Shown: positions 23,691 through 31,736 of the stretch, in pieces
Layout of the letters: the number at the start of each line of letters is the position of its first letter
Numbering within the stretch: position 1 is the first letter of the stretch
NCBI RefSeq assembly: GCF_004138165.1
Contig: NZ_RYFF01000050.1
Span: 1 to 36,776 of the forward strand
Direction of reading: 5' to 3'
Source of the DNA: Candidatus Chloroploca sp. Khr17
GTDB lineage: Bacteria; Chloroflexota; Chloroflexia; Chloroflexales; Chloroflexaceae
DNA length: 36,776 nucleotides
Notes under the pieces: generated by a model
What the model saw: the letters and a program-made list of their open reading frames with translations, nothing else
Told to the model about the DNA's origin: nothing
The model's database searches: none
Made by a program: the position numbers and the translations under genes

Positions 23691-23960
23691 TTACTGCTTT
23701 TTGACTGGCTGGCCGGTGTAGGGGTCGTACTGCCATTCGCCCGTCGGATCAACCGGCGGCTGAAGCGTGTTCTGCACGCGGGCCTCCTCGGGCATCACAA
23801 TCCAGAGGATGAGATAGAGCAATGGGCTGAGGCCGCTCAGCACGGCGAGCACAAAGACCAGACGCACAATCGTGGCATCAATATTGAAATACCGGGCCAG
23901 ACCGCCACACACCCCACCAAGCATACGGTTGCTTGAACTGCGTACCAGACGATTTTCCAT
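23691..23960 (-). CDS. PspC-domain small membrane protein
   Basis: 89 residues from the ATG at 23960, which has AAGGAGA upstream. The frame extends to 24005 without support. RMLGGVCGGLARYFNIDATI is the PspC signature, followed by one hydrophobic membrane segment of about 20 residues (VRLVFVLAVLSGLSPLLYLI) ending in ILWIVMPEE. A hydrophilic tail with TGEWQYDPYTGQPVKKQ follows. PspC proteins of the phage-shock family sit in the inner membrane and respond to envelope stress. In many non-enteric bacteria they occur alone, as here. The gene follows the Ca2+/H+ antiporter gene by 94 nt, with a hairpin between, so it may be expressed separately. Confidence 0.9.
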   Translation of the reverse strand: MENRLVRSSSNRMLGGVCGGLARYFNIDATIVRLVFVLAVLSGLSPLLYLILWIVMPEEARVQNTLQPPVDPTGEWQYDPYTGQPVKKQ

Positions 23961-24014
23961 CACTGCTCTCCTTGCTTGCACTGACCTCCACTCAACGAAG
24001 GTCACTGTTCTTCA

Positions 24015-24038
24015 CTTGCCCATATGACGACGGGCAAG
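24015..24038 (-). other. Hairpin after the antiporter gene
   Basis: CTTGCCC (24015-24021) pairs perfectly with GGGCAAG (24032-24038) around a 10-nt loop. It lies 16 nt beyond the antiporter stop on the minus strand. There is no T tract, so termination would be partial. Confidence 0.4.
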
Positions 24039-24054
24039 CGAGATAGTTGCAAGA

Positions 24055-25215
24055 TTAGCCCATTCCTGGCAAAAGCATTCGGAGCGTCTCGGCTTCGGGC
24101 ACATTCGCGAGCAAATAGAAGAAACCCAGCGCAATAATCGCATACACCGCCAGGAGTTGCGCCCCCTCAAGCCAGTTACTTTCGCCATCCACCGAGATGA
24201 TGGTTGCAATAAGCACCGACAATGCCAGCGCTACGACCTCTATCACCGTAAAGAAGAGCGTGAGTTCAGGCCCAAAGAGCAAACTGACAAAGACGAGCAG
24301 TGGCCCCACGAGCAAGGCGACCTGCATCGACGAACCCATCGCAATCGTGATGGCAAGATCCATCTTGTTCTTGATTGCCATCTGGACAGCGACAATATGC
24401 TCGGCCACATTGCCCACAATGGGAATAATGATAATGCCGATAAAAAATTCGCTCAAGCCCAGCGCCTCAGCAAAAGGCTCGACTGCACCAACCAGAAACT
24501 CACTCAGAAAAACAATGCCCAGGGTACTGATCGCAAGCACACCTACTGCAGTACGAACACTCCAGCGTGCAACGTGGTGCTCGCCATTATCGAGTTTTGC
24601 ATCTACCCCCGCATGCCCCCCCATGCCGCGTTCAGGTTGGCGAAACGTGAATAGAAGATTGAGCATATAGAGCGCAATCAGGATCGCAGCCACGCCGAGG
24701 CTGAGGTTATTGAGGGCCGGGTCATCGACGGCGGTGCTGAGCAGGTCAAGCGTCCCAAACTGCACTTCACGCACAACCTCAAACATCGTCGGGACGATCA
24801 AGCCAATCACGGCAAGGGTCATCATCGAGGCAGCGACCCCCGCCGCCTGGCGATCAAAGCGCTGGATGCCATTCCGTAGCCCCCCCAGCAGCAAACTGAG
24901 ACCCAGGATGAGCAGCAGATTGCCCAGAATTGATCCGGTAATCGAGGCCTTGACCAGTTCTAACTTGCCCTGTGAGAGCGCTACAATCGCAATGATCAAC
25001 TCGGCCGCATTGCCAAGCGTGGCATTGAGCAAGCCACCCACCTTTGGGCCAGTATGGACAGACAATTCTTCGGTTGCTTCACCAAGAAAACCAGCTAACG
25101 GCACCAGACCGAGACAACAGACGACAAACAGCAGCAGGTCATTCTTGAGCGCCGGGACAAACTCTAACAAAAAAGCCACCGGAACGAAGATTGTCAAGTA
25201 GCGGAGCCACTTCAT
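24055..25215 (-). CDS. Ca2+/H+ antiporter, CaxA/ChaA family
   Basis: 386 residues with about 11 transmembrane segments arranged as two homologous halves. The two c-repeats that bind cation are GNAAE at 68-72 (LLNATLGNAAELIIAIVAL) and GNVAEH at 268-273 (IVGNVAEHIVAVQMA), with the key acids Glu72 and Glu272. An acidic, His-containing cytoplasmic stretch (VDAKLDNGEHHVAR, about 204-217) separates the halves, as is usual for CAX proteins. It exports calcium in exchange for protons at the inner membrane. AAGGGAA precedes the ATG. A candidate promoter (25260-25288) lies directly upstream, with a -35-like box inside a dispersed repeat. Confidence 0.93.
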   Translation of the reverse strand: MKWLRYLTIFVPVAFLLEFVPALKNDLLLFVVCCLGLVPLAGFLGEATEELSVHTGPKVGGLLNATLGNAAELIIAIVALSQGKLELVKASITGSILGNLLLILGLSLLLGGLRNGIQRFDRQAAGVAASMMTLAVIGLIVPTMFEVVREVQFGTLDLLSTAVDDPALNNLSLGVAAILIALYMLNLLFTFRQPERGMGGHAGVDAKLDNGEHHVARWSVRTAVGVLAISTLGIVFLSEFLVGAVEPFAEALGLSEFFIGIIIIPIVGNVAEHIVAVQMAIKNKMDLAITIAMGSSMQVALLVGPLLVFVSLLFGPELTLFFTVIEVVALALSVLIATIISVDGESNWLEGAQLLAVYAIIALGFFYLLANVPEAETLRMLLPGMG

Positions 25216-25259
25216 ACGGGTTCCCTTGGATCAGACATCGAAGCCTTTAAGCCAAACCT

Positions 25260-25288
25260 ATGGTATCAGGAAAGACGCAAAGGCGCAA
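25260..25288 (-). promoter_or_regulatory. Candidate promoter of the antiporter gene
   Basis: Minus-strand TACCAT (25265-25260) with TGA before it (extended -10) stands 17 nt from TTGCGC (25288-25283). The -35 matches only 3 of 6 positions and lies inside a dispersed GCGCCTTTGCGTC repeat. Confidence 0.4.
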
Positions 25289-25290
25289 AG
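25271..25290. repeat. Single copy of the GCGCCTTTGCGTC dispersed element
   Basis: AAAGACGCAAAGGCGCAAAG is the reverse-orientation copy of the element seen at 671-790, 4308-4335, 33221-33297 and 34791-34866. It lies between the SDR and antiporter genes. Confidence 0.75.
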
Positions 25291-25335
25291 CGGCGGATGG
25301 AGATCCAGCCCCTATTCGTTTCTTCGTGATGGGTA

Positions 25336-25361
25336 TTCGTGGTCGGCGGTGCTACCGGGAA
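25336..25361. repeat. 26-bp direct repeat, copy 1 (downstream of SDR gene)
   Basis: The 26-bp sequence starting TTCGTGGTCGGCGG recurs at 26506-26531 in the same orientation with two mismatches. The two copies bracket the SDR gene. Confidence 0.8.
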
Positions 25362-25379
25362 ACTTCATTCCCAGACTAC

Positions 25380-26234
25380 TCAGAGCATAATCGGCGTATC
25401 GTTGCGCACGAGTTCTTCGCTCAGTTCCCAGAGGCGCGTCTGCGCGCCACGGTCATACGAGGCGAGCGAGCTCGTCTGCGCGGTGCGTTTGGCAAAATAT
25501 TTGCCGGTGACGCCCTCGATCTCGGATGATGAGGCAAGGAAGATCGAGGTGTCGGCACCCTGTTCAGGGCTCAGCATAAAGATGCGCCCCAGGTTGAAGA
25601 AGACACCAAAGAGCCCTTTGGTCTCGGCGGCAAAGTTCGAGTTGACGGCCCCGGGGTGCAGACAGTTGGCCGTGACGCCAGTCCCTTCGAGTCGGCGGGC
25701 AAGCTCGTAGGTAAAGAGAATATTGGCAAGTTTCGAGTCGGCGTAGGCGCGGAAGCCGTTGTAGCCACGCATCGCCCGCGGGTCATCGAAGCGAACACCG
25801 CCTCCCATATGCGCTCCCGACGAGACCGTCACAATCCGCGAAGGGGCGCTCGCCTTGAGCGTTTCGAGCAGCAGGTCGGTCAACAAAAAGGTCGCCAAAT
25901 GGTTGACCGCAAAGGTCATTTCGTAACCATCAACGCTGACCTGGCGCTCGTCAAGGTAGAGCCCGGCATTATTGACCAGCACATCAAGGCGCTGATGCCG
26001 GCGCTTGAACTCATCAGCGGCAGCACGCACCGCCTCAAGCGACGCAAAATCGGCAAGGATGAAGTCAACCTTCTCATTGCCGGTCTCCGCAATGATCGCA
26101 TCGCGGGCAGCCTCGGTGCGCTCACGATTCCGTCCGAGCAACACAACCGTCGCGCCCATCCGGGCCAGTTCGCGGGCCGTCACCCGACCAATGCCAGAAC
26201 TGGCCCCTGTGATCAGGGTGATTTTATTTTCCAT
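25380..26234 (-). CDS. Short-chain dehydrogenase/reductase (retinol-dehydrogenase-like)
   Basis: 284 residues with a complete classical SDR set: TGASSGIG (9-16) for the dinucleotide, NNAG at 88-91, catalytic Ser139 region VTVSSG, and Tyr164-x3-Lys168 (YADSKLAN). GRNRERT after the second strand suggests NADP(H) preference. Sequence features such as FDDPRAMRGYNGFRAYADSKLANILF and LHPGAVNSNF place it with the retinol dehydrogenase/WW-domain oxidoreductase-like SDRs. AAGGAAA lies upstream of the ATG. It is a stand-alone gene bracketed by intergenic repeats on both sides, and its substrate cannot be inferred from context. Confidence 0.9.
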   Translation of the reverse strand: MENKITLITGASSGIGRVTARELARMGATVVLLGRNRERTEAARDAIIAETGNEKVDFILADFASLEAVRAAADEFKRRHQRLDVLVNNAGLYLDERQVSVDGYEMTFAVNHLATFLLTDLLLETLKASAPSRIVTVSSGAHMGGGVRFDDPRAMRGYNGFRAYADSKLANILFTYELARRLEGTGVTANCLHPGAVNSNFAAETKGLFGVFFNLGRIFMLSPEQGADTSIFLASSSEIEGVTGKYFAKRTAQTSSLASYDRGAQTRLWELSEELVRNDTPIML

Positions 26235-26271
26235 GGGGGTTTCCTTTTTTTATTTATGCTAAAGACGGTTT

Positions 26272-26292
26272 GGTGGCGGCTTCGCCGCCACC
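26272..26292. repeat. Perfect GC-rich hairpin
   Basis: GGTGGCGGC (26272-26280) and GCCGCCACC (26284-26292) pair fully around a TTC loop. It lies 38 nt upstream of the SDR start on the opposite side from the ribosome-binding site and is not followed by a T tract. Confidence 0.8.
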
Positions 26293-26293
26293 T

Positions 26294-26360
26294 CCCTAGG
26301 AGCACGGGCGTCCCGCCCGCTGTTGCTCCCGAAGCGGGCGGAACGCCCGCACTCCCAGGG
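26294..26360. repeat. Inverted repeat of the GGGCGTCCCGCCCGCT type
   Basis: Two 28-nt arms (26294-26321 and 26333-26360) are inverted copies with four mismatches around an 11-nt loop. The core GGGCGTCCCGCCCGCT faces AGCGGGCGGAACGCCC. It resembles a hairpin element widely scattered in environmental genomes. Confidence 0.85.
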
Positions 26361-26505
26361 CGCGAAGGATCATAAAACGTACCTTACACACTACTTACTA
26401 GTCTGGAACGTACGTTTTCTGAGGTCGTTCGCCGACCACGCATGGGGCCATGAAGAAACGAATACGTACGTCACAACGCCCATATTCGTATATTCGTGCG
26501 TGTTC

Positions 26506-26531
26506 TTCGTGGTCGGCGGCGCTACCAGGAA
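26506..26531. repeat. 26-bp direct repeat, copy 2 (upstream of SDR gene)
   Basis: Matches 25336-25361 at 24 of 26 positions in the same orientation. It ends 18 nt before the lon stop codon. Confidence 0.8.
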
Positions 26532-26549
26532 CTGTATTGCCTAAACTTC

Positions 26550-29021
26550 TTACGCAACAGGCACCGCCACGACTGGCACGTCGCTGGCAACAGCAGTCAG
26601 CGCAATTTTCAACACCTCATCCATTGACGAAACCGGGATCAGGGTCAGGTCGTTCCGTACTTTTGCCGGTAGGTCAATGATGTCTTTGGCATTCTCTTTG
26701 GGCAGAATGAAGGTGCGAATGCCAGCCCGATGCGCCGCGAGGGTCTTTTCTTTCAAGCCCCCAATGCCCAGGACTTTGCCCCGCAAGGTAACTTCGCCGG
26801 TCATCGCGACGTCACGGCGGACGGGTTTGCCCGTCATTGCGCTGATCAGCGCGGTGGTCAGGGTGATCCCCGCCGAAGGTCCATCTTTAGGTACGGCTCC
26901 CTCGGGAATATGGATGTGAATATTGTGCTCTTCAAAGTAGTTTGGATCGATGCCAAGCTCGGTCGCACGGTAACGCACATAGCTTACCGCGGCCTGCGCA
27001 CTCTCTTTCATCACATCGCCGAGTTGCCCGGTCAGTTGCAAGCCGCCTTTGCCTTTGACCGGCAACACCTCGATGCTGAGGATATCGCCGCCGGCGGTTG
27101 TCCAGGCGACGCCCGTTGCGACCCCAATTTCGTCCCGCTCTTCGGCAAGCCCGAAGGTGAAACGCTCGGGGCCAAGATAGGTGGCAACATCACCCTCGTC
27201 GATAGCAAAAGATGTTGGCCCGCCTTCTGTCCCAGGCTCGCTGGCGGCAGCGACCTTGCGGGCAACTTTGCGGCAGAGACTGGCGATTTCGCGTTCAAGG
27301 TTACGCACCCCGGCTTCGCGGGTATACTCGCGGATGAGCTTGATGACCGCGTCGCTGCTGATCGTCAGTTGTTCGGCTTCGAGACCGTGAAACTCGCGCT
27401 GCTTGGGAATAAGAAAGCCCCGCGCAATTTCGAGTTTCTCGTCTTCGGTGTACCCCCCGATCTCAATAATCTCCATCCGATCACGCAACGGGCCAGGGAT
27501 CGGCTCAAGTTGGTTGGCCGTTGCAATGAAGATGACTTTGCTCAGATCAAAAGGTATTTCAAGATAGTGATCCGAAAACGTACTATTCTGCTCAGGGTCA
27601 AGCACCTCGAGCAACGCTGACGTGGGATCGCCACGGAAATCGGTGCCAACCTTATCCACTTCGTCGAGTACATAGACCGGGCTGTTCGACTTGACCGATT
27701 TAATGCCCTGGATAATGCGGCCCGGCATCGCCCCAATGTAGGTACGGCGATGCCCACGGATCTCGGCCTCATCGCGCACACCACCAAGGCTCGTGCGGAT
27801 AAACTGGCGATCAAGCGCCCGTGCAATGCTGCGCCCGAGGCTCGTTTTGCCGACCCCGGGAGGGCCAACAAAACAGAGGATCGGGCTACGCATCTTGTTG
27901 CCAGCGAGCTTGCGCACGGCCAAATACTCAAGGATCCGCTCTTTGACCTTTTCGAGGCCATAGTGATCCTCATCAAGCACCTTCTGCGCCTCGAGAATGC
28001 TAATCTCACCGTGCGGCTCTTCGCCCCATGGCAAATTCGTCAACCAGTCAAGGTACGTCCGGATCACCCCGGCTTCGGGGCTATTCATGCCCTGTTGCGC
28101 CAGCCGCTTCACCTCATGAAGCGCCTGACTCTTCACGTACTCAGGGGCCTCCATCTCATTGATCTTGCGGCGCAACTCATCAATGGGATCATCGCTATCA
28201 TCGTCTTCACCGAGTTCACGCCGAATAACGCGCATCTGCTCACGCAGAAAATATTCGCGCTGGCTCTGGTCGAGCACCTCTTTGGTGTCCTGCTGGATCT
28301 TCGCACGCAGCTTGAGCAACTCGAGCTGGCGGGCCAGCACAAAGTGGGCTTTGCGCAAGCGTTCGAGCGGATCGAGCGTATTCAGAACCTCGAGGCGGTC
28401 TTTGAAATCAAAGGCCGGTCCCCAGGTCACAATGTCGGCCAGATGCCCCGCCCGTTCAATGCGATGCACAAACTGCACCGCCTCTTGCGGTACCTCGCCA
28501 AGGTGATCAACAAATTCATCAACCTGCTGCTTGACCGTATCCATCAGCGCGTGAACTTCCATGCCTCCCGTTTCGGGGTCAAAGGCAGGGATACAGCGCA
28601 CCCGGTAAAAGGGTGTGACCTGAAGCGCCCCCTGGATCTGAGCACGGTGCAACCCCTCGAGGATCACACGCGCCGTGCCGTCTTGCAACTTGGCAAACTC
28701 ATCGAGCCGCGCAATCACCCCGATCGGCGGCAATTTTTGCGGATTTGAACTCTTATAGCCATCAAGCTCATATTCACGGACAAAGATCAGCAGCACCTCG
28801 TGGTGATCCTCTTGCCAGGCCTGCTCCATCGCCCGGTACGATTTGCCAGGGGGAACCTGCAGCGGGATCGTCATATGGGGCATGATGACCATTTCACCCA
28901 GCACAACCAGAGGCAGATCTCGCCCTTCGAGCAGCGGCTCATCTGGTTGCAATATGCCAGGAAGCGCCTCTTCAGGGATCGTAGTGGGCTCAACGGAAGC
29001 ACGACGTTTGTTGGTAGACAT
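26550..29021 (-). CDS. lon: ATP-dependent protease Lon
   Basis: 823 residues from the ATG at 29021, with GAGGAG upstream. A TTG one codon earlier is less likely. Domains in order are the LON substrate-binding N domain (about 35-240), a coiled helical linker, the AAA+ module with Walker A GPPGVGKT (386-393, Lys392), Walker B VYVLDEVDK, and the C-terminal protease with catalytic Ser716 (PKDGPSAG) and Lys759 (GGLKEKTLAA). The 43-residue Ser-Lys spacing equals that of E. coli Lon. It degrades misfolded and regulatory proteins in the cytoplasm. It starts 15 nt after the stop of an ABC exporter gene and is the last gene of a marR-exporter-lon transcript, an uncommon setting for lon. Confidence 0.97.
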   Translation of the reverse strand: MSTNKRRASVEPTTIPEEALPGILQPDEPLLEGRDLPLVVLGEMVIMPHMTIPLQVPPGKSYRAMEQAWQEDHHEVLLIFVREYELDGYKSSNPQKLPPIGVIARLDEFAKLQDGTARVILEGLHRAQIQGALQVTPFYRVRCIPAFDPETGGMEVHALMDTVKQQVDEFVDHLGEVPQEAVQFVHRIERAGHLADIVTWGPAFDFKDRLEVLNTLDPLERLRKAHFVLARQLELLKLRAKIQQDTKEVLDQSQREYFLREQMRVIRRELGEDDDSDDPIDELRRKINEMEAPEYVKSQALHEVKRLAQQGMNSPEAGVIRTYLDWLTNLPWGEEPHGEISILEAQKVLDEDHYGLEKVKERILEYLAVRKLAGNKMRSPILCFVGPPGVGKTSLGRSIARALDRQFIRTSLGGVRDEAEIRGHRRTYIGAMPGRIIQGIKSVKSNSPVYVLDEVDKVGTDFRGDPTSALLEVLDPEQNSTFSDHYLEIPFDLSKVIFIATANQLEPIPGPLRDRMEIIEIGGYTEDEKLEIARGFLIPKQREFHGLEAEQLTISSDAVIKLIREYTREAGVRNLEREIASLCRKVARKVAAASEPGTEGGPTSFAIDEGDVATYLGPERFTFGLAEERDEIGVATGVAWTTAGGDILSIEVLPVKGKGGLQLTGQLGDVMKESAQAAVSYVRYRATELGIDPNYFEEHNIHIHIPEGAVPKDGPSAGITLTTALISAMTGKPVRRDVAMTGEVTLRGKVLGIGGLKEKTLAAHRAGIRTFILPKENAKDIIDLPAKVRNDLTLIPVSSMDEVLKIALTAVASDVPVVAVPVA

Positions 29022-29036
29022 CAATTCTCCTCACTT

Positions 29037-30938
29037 TTAGGTCAATTCAGCGAGCAACGGTAATAATTCCTGGTCTTCGGGGCGAAACTGAAGGGCATAC
29101 AGTCGGGCATAGAGCCCGCCCTGAGCCACGAGTTCGGCATGGCTGCCTAGTTCGACAAGCTCACCGGCGACAATCACCGCAATGCGGTCGGCACGTTTAA
29201 TTGTACTGAGACGATGGGCAATGATCAGGCTCGTTCGCCCGTGCATCAAGCGCTCAAGGGCTTCTTGCACGAGACGCTCGCTCGCACTATCAAGGGCGCT
29301 CGTTGCTTCATCAAGAATGAGAATGCGCGGATCTTTGAGGATCGCCCGGGCAATCGCTACACGCTGGCGCTGCCCACCCGAGAGCTTCACCCCGCGTTCC
29401 CCAACTGGAGTGGCATACCCCTGAGGCAATTGCTCAATAAACTCATGAGCATTTGCCGCCCGTGCAGCCGCCTCCAGGTCCTCCTGGCTCGCGTCAAGCC
29501 GCCCATACCGAATATTCTCGGCAATTGTGCCATTAAAAAGCTGTGTCTCCTGTGGCACAATACCGATCTGCGCACGTAAACTCTCTAGGGTCACCTCACG
29601 GATATCATAGCCATCAATCCGCACGCTCCCCTGTTGCACATCATAAAAGCGAGGCACCAGACTCGCGATGGTGCTCTTGCCAGCCCCACTCGGGCCAACC
29701 AGGGCCACCACTTCGCCAGGACGCACATCCAGACTAAAGGCTTTCAGCACCGCCGGGGCCGTAGGGGGCGGGGCTTCCGCGTCCTCAGACGCAGTGTCAC
29801 TCGGATAGGCAAAGGTAACGACATCAAAGGTCACACGGCCAGCAAGCGTCGCCAGCACCACGGCATCCGGTTGGTCAGTTATCTCGGGCGGGGTATCGAG
29901 CAATTCAAAGACGCGGGCAACAGCCCCAAGTGCCTGTTGAAGCTGGCTAAAGAGACCCGAGAATGAGGCCAGCGTGCCGCTGATCGCCCCGGCATAGAGC
30001 AGAAACGTCACCAGATCGCCCGGCAACAAATTTCCCTCTAGCACCAACTGCCCACCAGACCAGAGCACCAGCACCAGGGTGCCCCAGGCCGCAAAGCCAA
30101 TCAACGGTTCAAAGACTGCGCGTACCCGCGCACGGCGCATTGCGGTCTGAAAGGTCGTCTCGATCGCCTCGGTAAAGCGCCCAATCTCATACGGTTCGCG
30201 GGCAAACGACTTCACCACCCGCACCCCCACGACCGTCTCTTCCAGCACGCTCGACGCATCCGCGAGGCGATCCTGCACCGATGTCGAGAGGCGCCGGAGC
30301 TTACGGCCAAAGAAGATCGCCAACACCGTAATCGCAGGCACCAGCAGCAACGCCAGCCCCGTCAGTTGCCACGAGACCATGAGCATCAGGATCAACGCCC
30401 CAACAAACTGGATAATCGACCCAAGCAGGGTCGCCAGATTTGTCGTCACGGTCGTCTGGATCAGGGTGACATCATTCGTCACCCGGCTCGTCAGTTCGCC
30501 AGTACGACGGCCATTGAAAAACCCGAGCGACAGACTCTGCAAATGGGTATAGGTCTGGATGCGCAGATCGCTCACCACCCGTTCACCCACAAACGACAGC
30601 GTGTAGCTCTGGATCAGCGTAAAAAAGGACTGCACCAGCACGACAACCACCAACAAGATGGCAACCTGATTCAGGTTAAACGCAAAGCCATCGGCGACAA
30701 TCGCATTGATCAATTGACCAACAGCAAGCGGCAAAATGAGGCTAACGCTCGTAGCAATGAGCATTGCCACGAGGGCAAGAACCATCCACCAACGGTAAGG
30801 AGCGACATAGCCCAGTAAACGCCGCCAGCTTACGCCCGATAGCGGAGCCAAGGCAAACCGCTGACGCCAACGCTGGCGTGGCGCATCAGCCGGGCGAGCG
30901 TCGGTAGCGCGACGCGAAACCGGAAGTGAGCGTTTCAT
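29037..30938 (-). CDS. ABC exporter, fused membrane and ATPase domains (MsbA/BmrA type)
   Basis: 633 residues. An N-terminal transmembrane domain with six helices (about 45-340) precedes an ATPase with Walker A GPSGAGKST (Lys421), signature LSGGQRQR (519-526) and Walker B ILILDEATSALD (Asp543, Glu544). The layout is that of homodimeric multidrug or lipid exporters. A small insertion rich in Ala and Pro (SDTASEDAEAPPPTAP) sits before the ATPase core. The ATG overlaps the MarR stop codon as ATGA, giving translational coupling. MarR control of an exporter suggests efflux of toxic compounds or a lipid. The substrate cannot be read from the sequence. Confidence 0.95.
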   Translation of the reverse strand: MKRSLPVSRRATDARPADAPRQRWRQRFALAPLSGVSWRRLLGYVAPYRWWMVLALVAMLIATSVSLILPLAVGQLINAIVADGFAFNLNQVAILLVVVVLVQSFFTLIQSYTLSFVGERVVSDLRIQTYTHLQSLSLGFFNGRRTGELTSRVTNDVTLIQTTVTTNLATLLGSIIQFVGALILMLMVSWQLTGLALLLVPAITVLAIFFGRKLRRLSTSVQDRLADASSVLEETVVGVRVVKSFAREPYEIGRFTEAIETTFQTAMRRARVRAVFEPLIGFAAWGTLVLVLWSGGQLVLEGNLLPGDLVTFLLYAGAISGTLASFSGLFSQLQQALGAVARVFELLDTPPEITDQPDAVVLATLAGRVTFDVVTFAYPSDTASEDAEAPPPTAPAVLKAFSLDVRPGEVVALVGPSGAGKSTIASLVPRFYDVQQGSVRIDGYDIREVTLESLRAQIGIVPQETQLFNGTIAENIRYGRLDASQEDLEAAARAANAHEFIEQLPQGYATPVGERGVKLSGGQRQRVAIARAILKDPRILILDEATSALDSASERLVQEALERLMHGRTSLIIAHRLSTIKRADRIAVIVAGELVELGSHAELVAQGGLYARLYALQFRPEDQELLPLLAELT

Positions 30939-31438
30939 GCGAGACGACCACCCTCAGCCCGTTCGAGGGTACGCGCCATACCCGCCAAAACTCGATCAAG
31001 CAATAACATCAACGCCTCAATTTCAGTTTCAGCAAGGTGAGCGAGCGCCATTTGCATCTGTTCACGACGGGCCTGCTTGATCTCTGCGACAAGCTCACGG
31101 CCATAGGTAGTCACTGCCACCATCACCTGGCGGCGATCTTTGGCATCGCGCACCCGTTCAATTAACTGTTTTTCATCAAGCCGGTCAACGACCCCGGTCA
31201 ACGAAGCAGCCGACTGATGCGTCGCCTCGGCAAGATCAGACATCTTGCAGGCCTCGGTAAGCGGTTCAAGGTGGAGTAACGTATAAAACTGCGGTACCGT
31301 CAACCGAAAGCGCTCGTCATCGAGCAACTGCATAAACTGGCGCTGGGCCAGCCAACTGATCTGCATAAGCGAGCGCTCAATCTCATCAAAGGGCGTCCGT
31401 TCACCTTCCGCATGCTGCTCACGATGGACCTGGGTCAT
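30935..31438 (-). CDS. MarR-family transcriptional regulator
   Basis: 167 residues. A winged helix-turn-helix at about 48-115 includes MSDLAEATHQSAASLTGVVD as recognition segment and RVRDAKDRRQVMVAVT as the wing with the conserved D-x-R-R. Flanking helices form the usual dimer interface. MarR proteins repress efflux or stress genes until a small phenolic or lipophilic ligand binds. It is the first gene of a transcript with the ABC exporter (4-nt overlap) and lon. A clear promoter lies at 31486-31514, and self-repression is likely. Confidence 0.93.
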   Translation of the reverse strand: MTQVHREQHAEGERTPFDEIERSLMQISWLAQRQFMQLLDDERFRLTVPQFYTLLHLEPLTEACKMSDLAEATHQSAASLTGVVDRLDEKQLIERVRDAKDRRQVMVAVTTYGRELVAEIKQARREQMQMALAHLAETEIEALMLLLDRVLAGMARTLERAEGGRLA

Positions 31439-31485
31439 GGGCTATCCTGACTATTCCTCGACCCTCTAGATAATCAACAACATTT

Positions 31486-31514
31486 AGTATATCACTCCTT
31501 AAGTATGCCCGCAA
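31486..31514 (-). promoter_or_regulatory. Promoter of the marR-exporter-lon operon
   Basis: Minus-strand TTGCGG (31514-31509) and TATACT (31491-31486) are separated by 17 nt, with TGA directly before the -10 (extended -10). The marR start is at 31438. A near-palindrome, TTGATTATCTA, lies between the -10 and the start codon and could be a MarR site. Confidence 0.7.
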
Positions 31515-31573
31515 GGGCAACGCAGCCGTGGGGTAGGGCAATTGCATCATACGAAACCGGATACAAAAAGACC

Positions 31574-31656
31574 AGGGCACCCGCCAACAACGGGGGCACC
31601 CGCCAGGGGTGCCCCTACCGGGCCGGATCCGGTGTAGGGGTGCCCTGGCGGGGTGC
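31574..31656. repeat. Nested GC-rich inverted repeats of GGGGCACCC type
   Basis: GGGGCACCC (31593-31601) and GGGTGCCCC (31607-31615) form a perfect 9-bp hairpin. A larger fold pairs the region around 31596-31618 with about 31633-31656, centred near CCGGATCCGG. Related GGGGCACCC tandem units occur at 21456-21481. Confidence 0.75.
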
Positions 31657-31715
31657 ATACACGGAAGATGCCATCGCCCTAGCCTTTGCGTCAACAGCGA
31701 ACGTATCGGCACTAG

Positions 31716-31736
31716 GCACACGCCGTGTGCTACAAT
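31716..31736 (+). promoter_or_regulatory. Palindrome and -10 box upstream of lpd
   Basis: GCACACGCCGTGTGC (31716-31730, two 6-nt arms) directly abuts TACAAT (31731-31736), a good -10. No clear -35 was found. The palindrome sits where an operator or activator site would contact RNA polymerase. Confidence 0.45.

Larger units (their letters stand above)
26235..26549. other. 315-nt repeat-rich intergenic region upstream of the SDR gene
   Basis: No gene is seen. It contains a perfect 9-bp hairpin (26272-26292), a 28-nt-arm inverted repeat (26294-26360) and an AT-richer stretch with several TTCGT units (26459-26510) leading into the second copy of a 26-bp direct repeat (26506-26531). It separates the lon gene end from the SDR start. 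No convincing SDR promoter was found. Confidence 0.7.
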
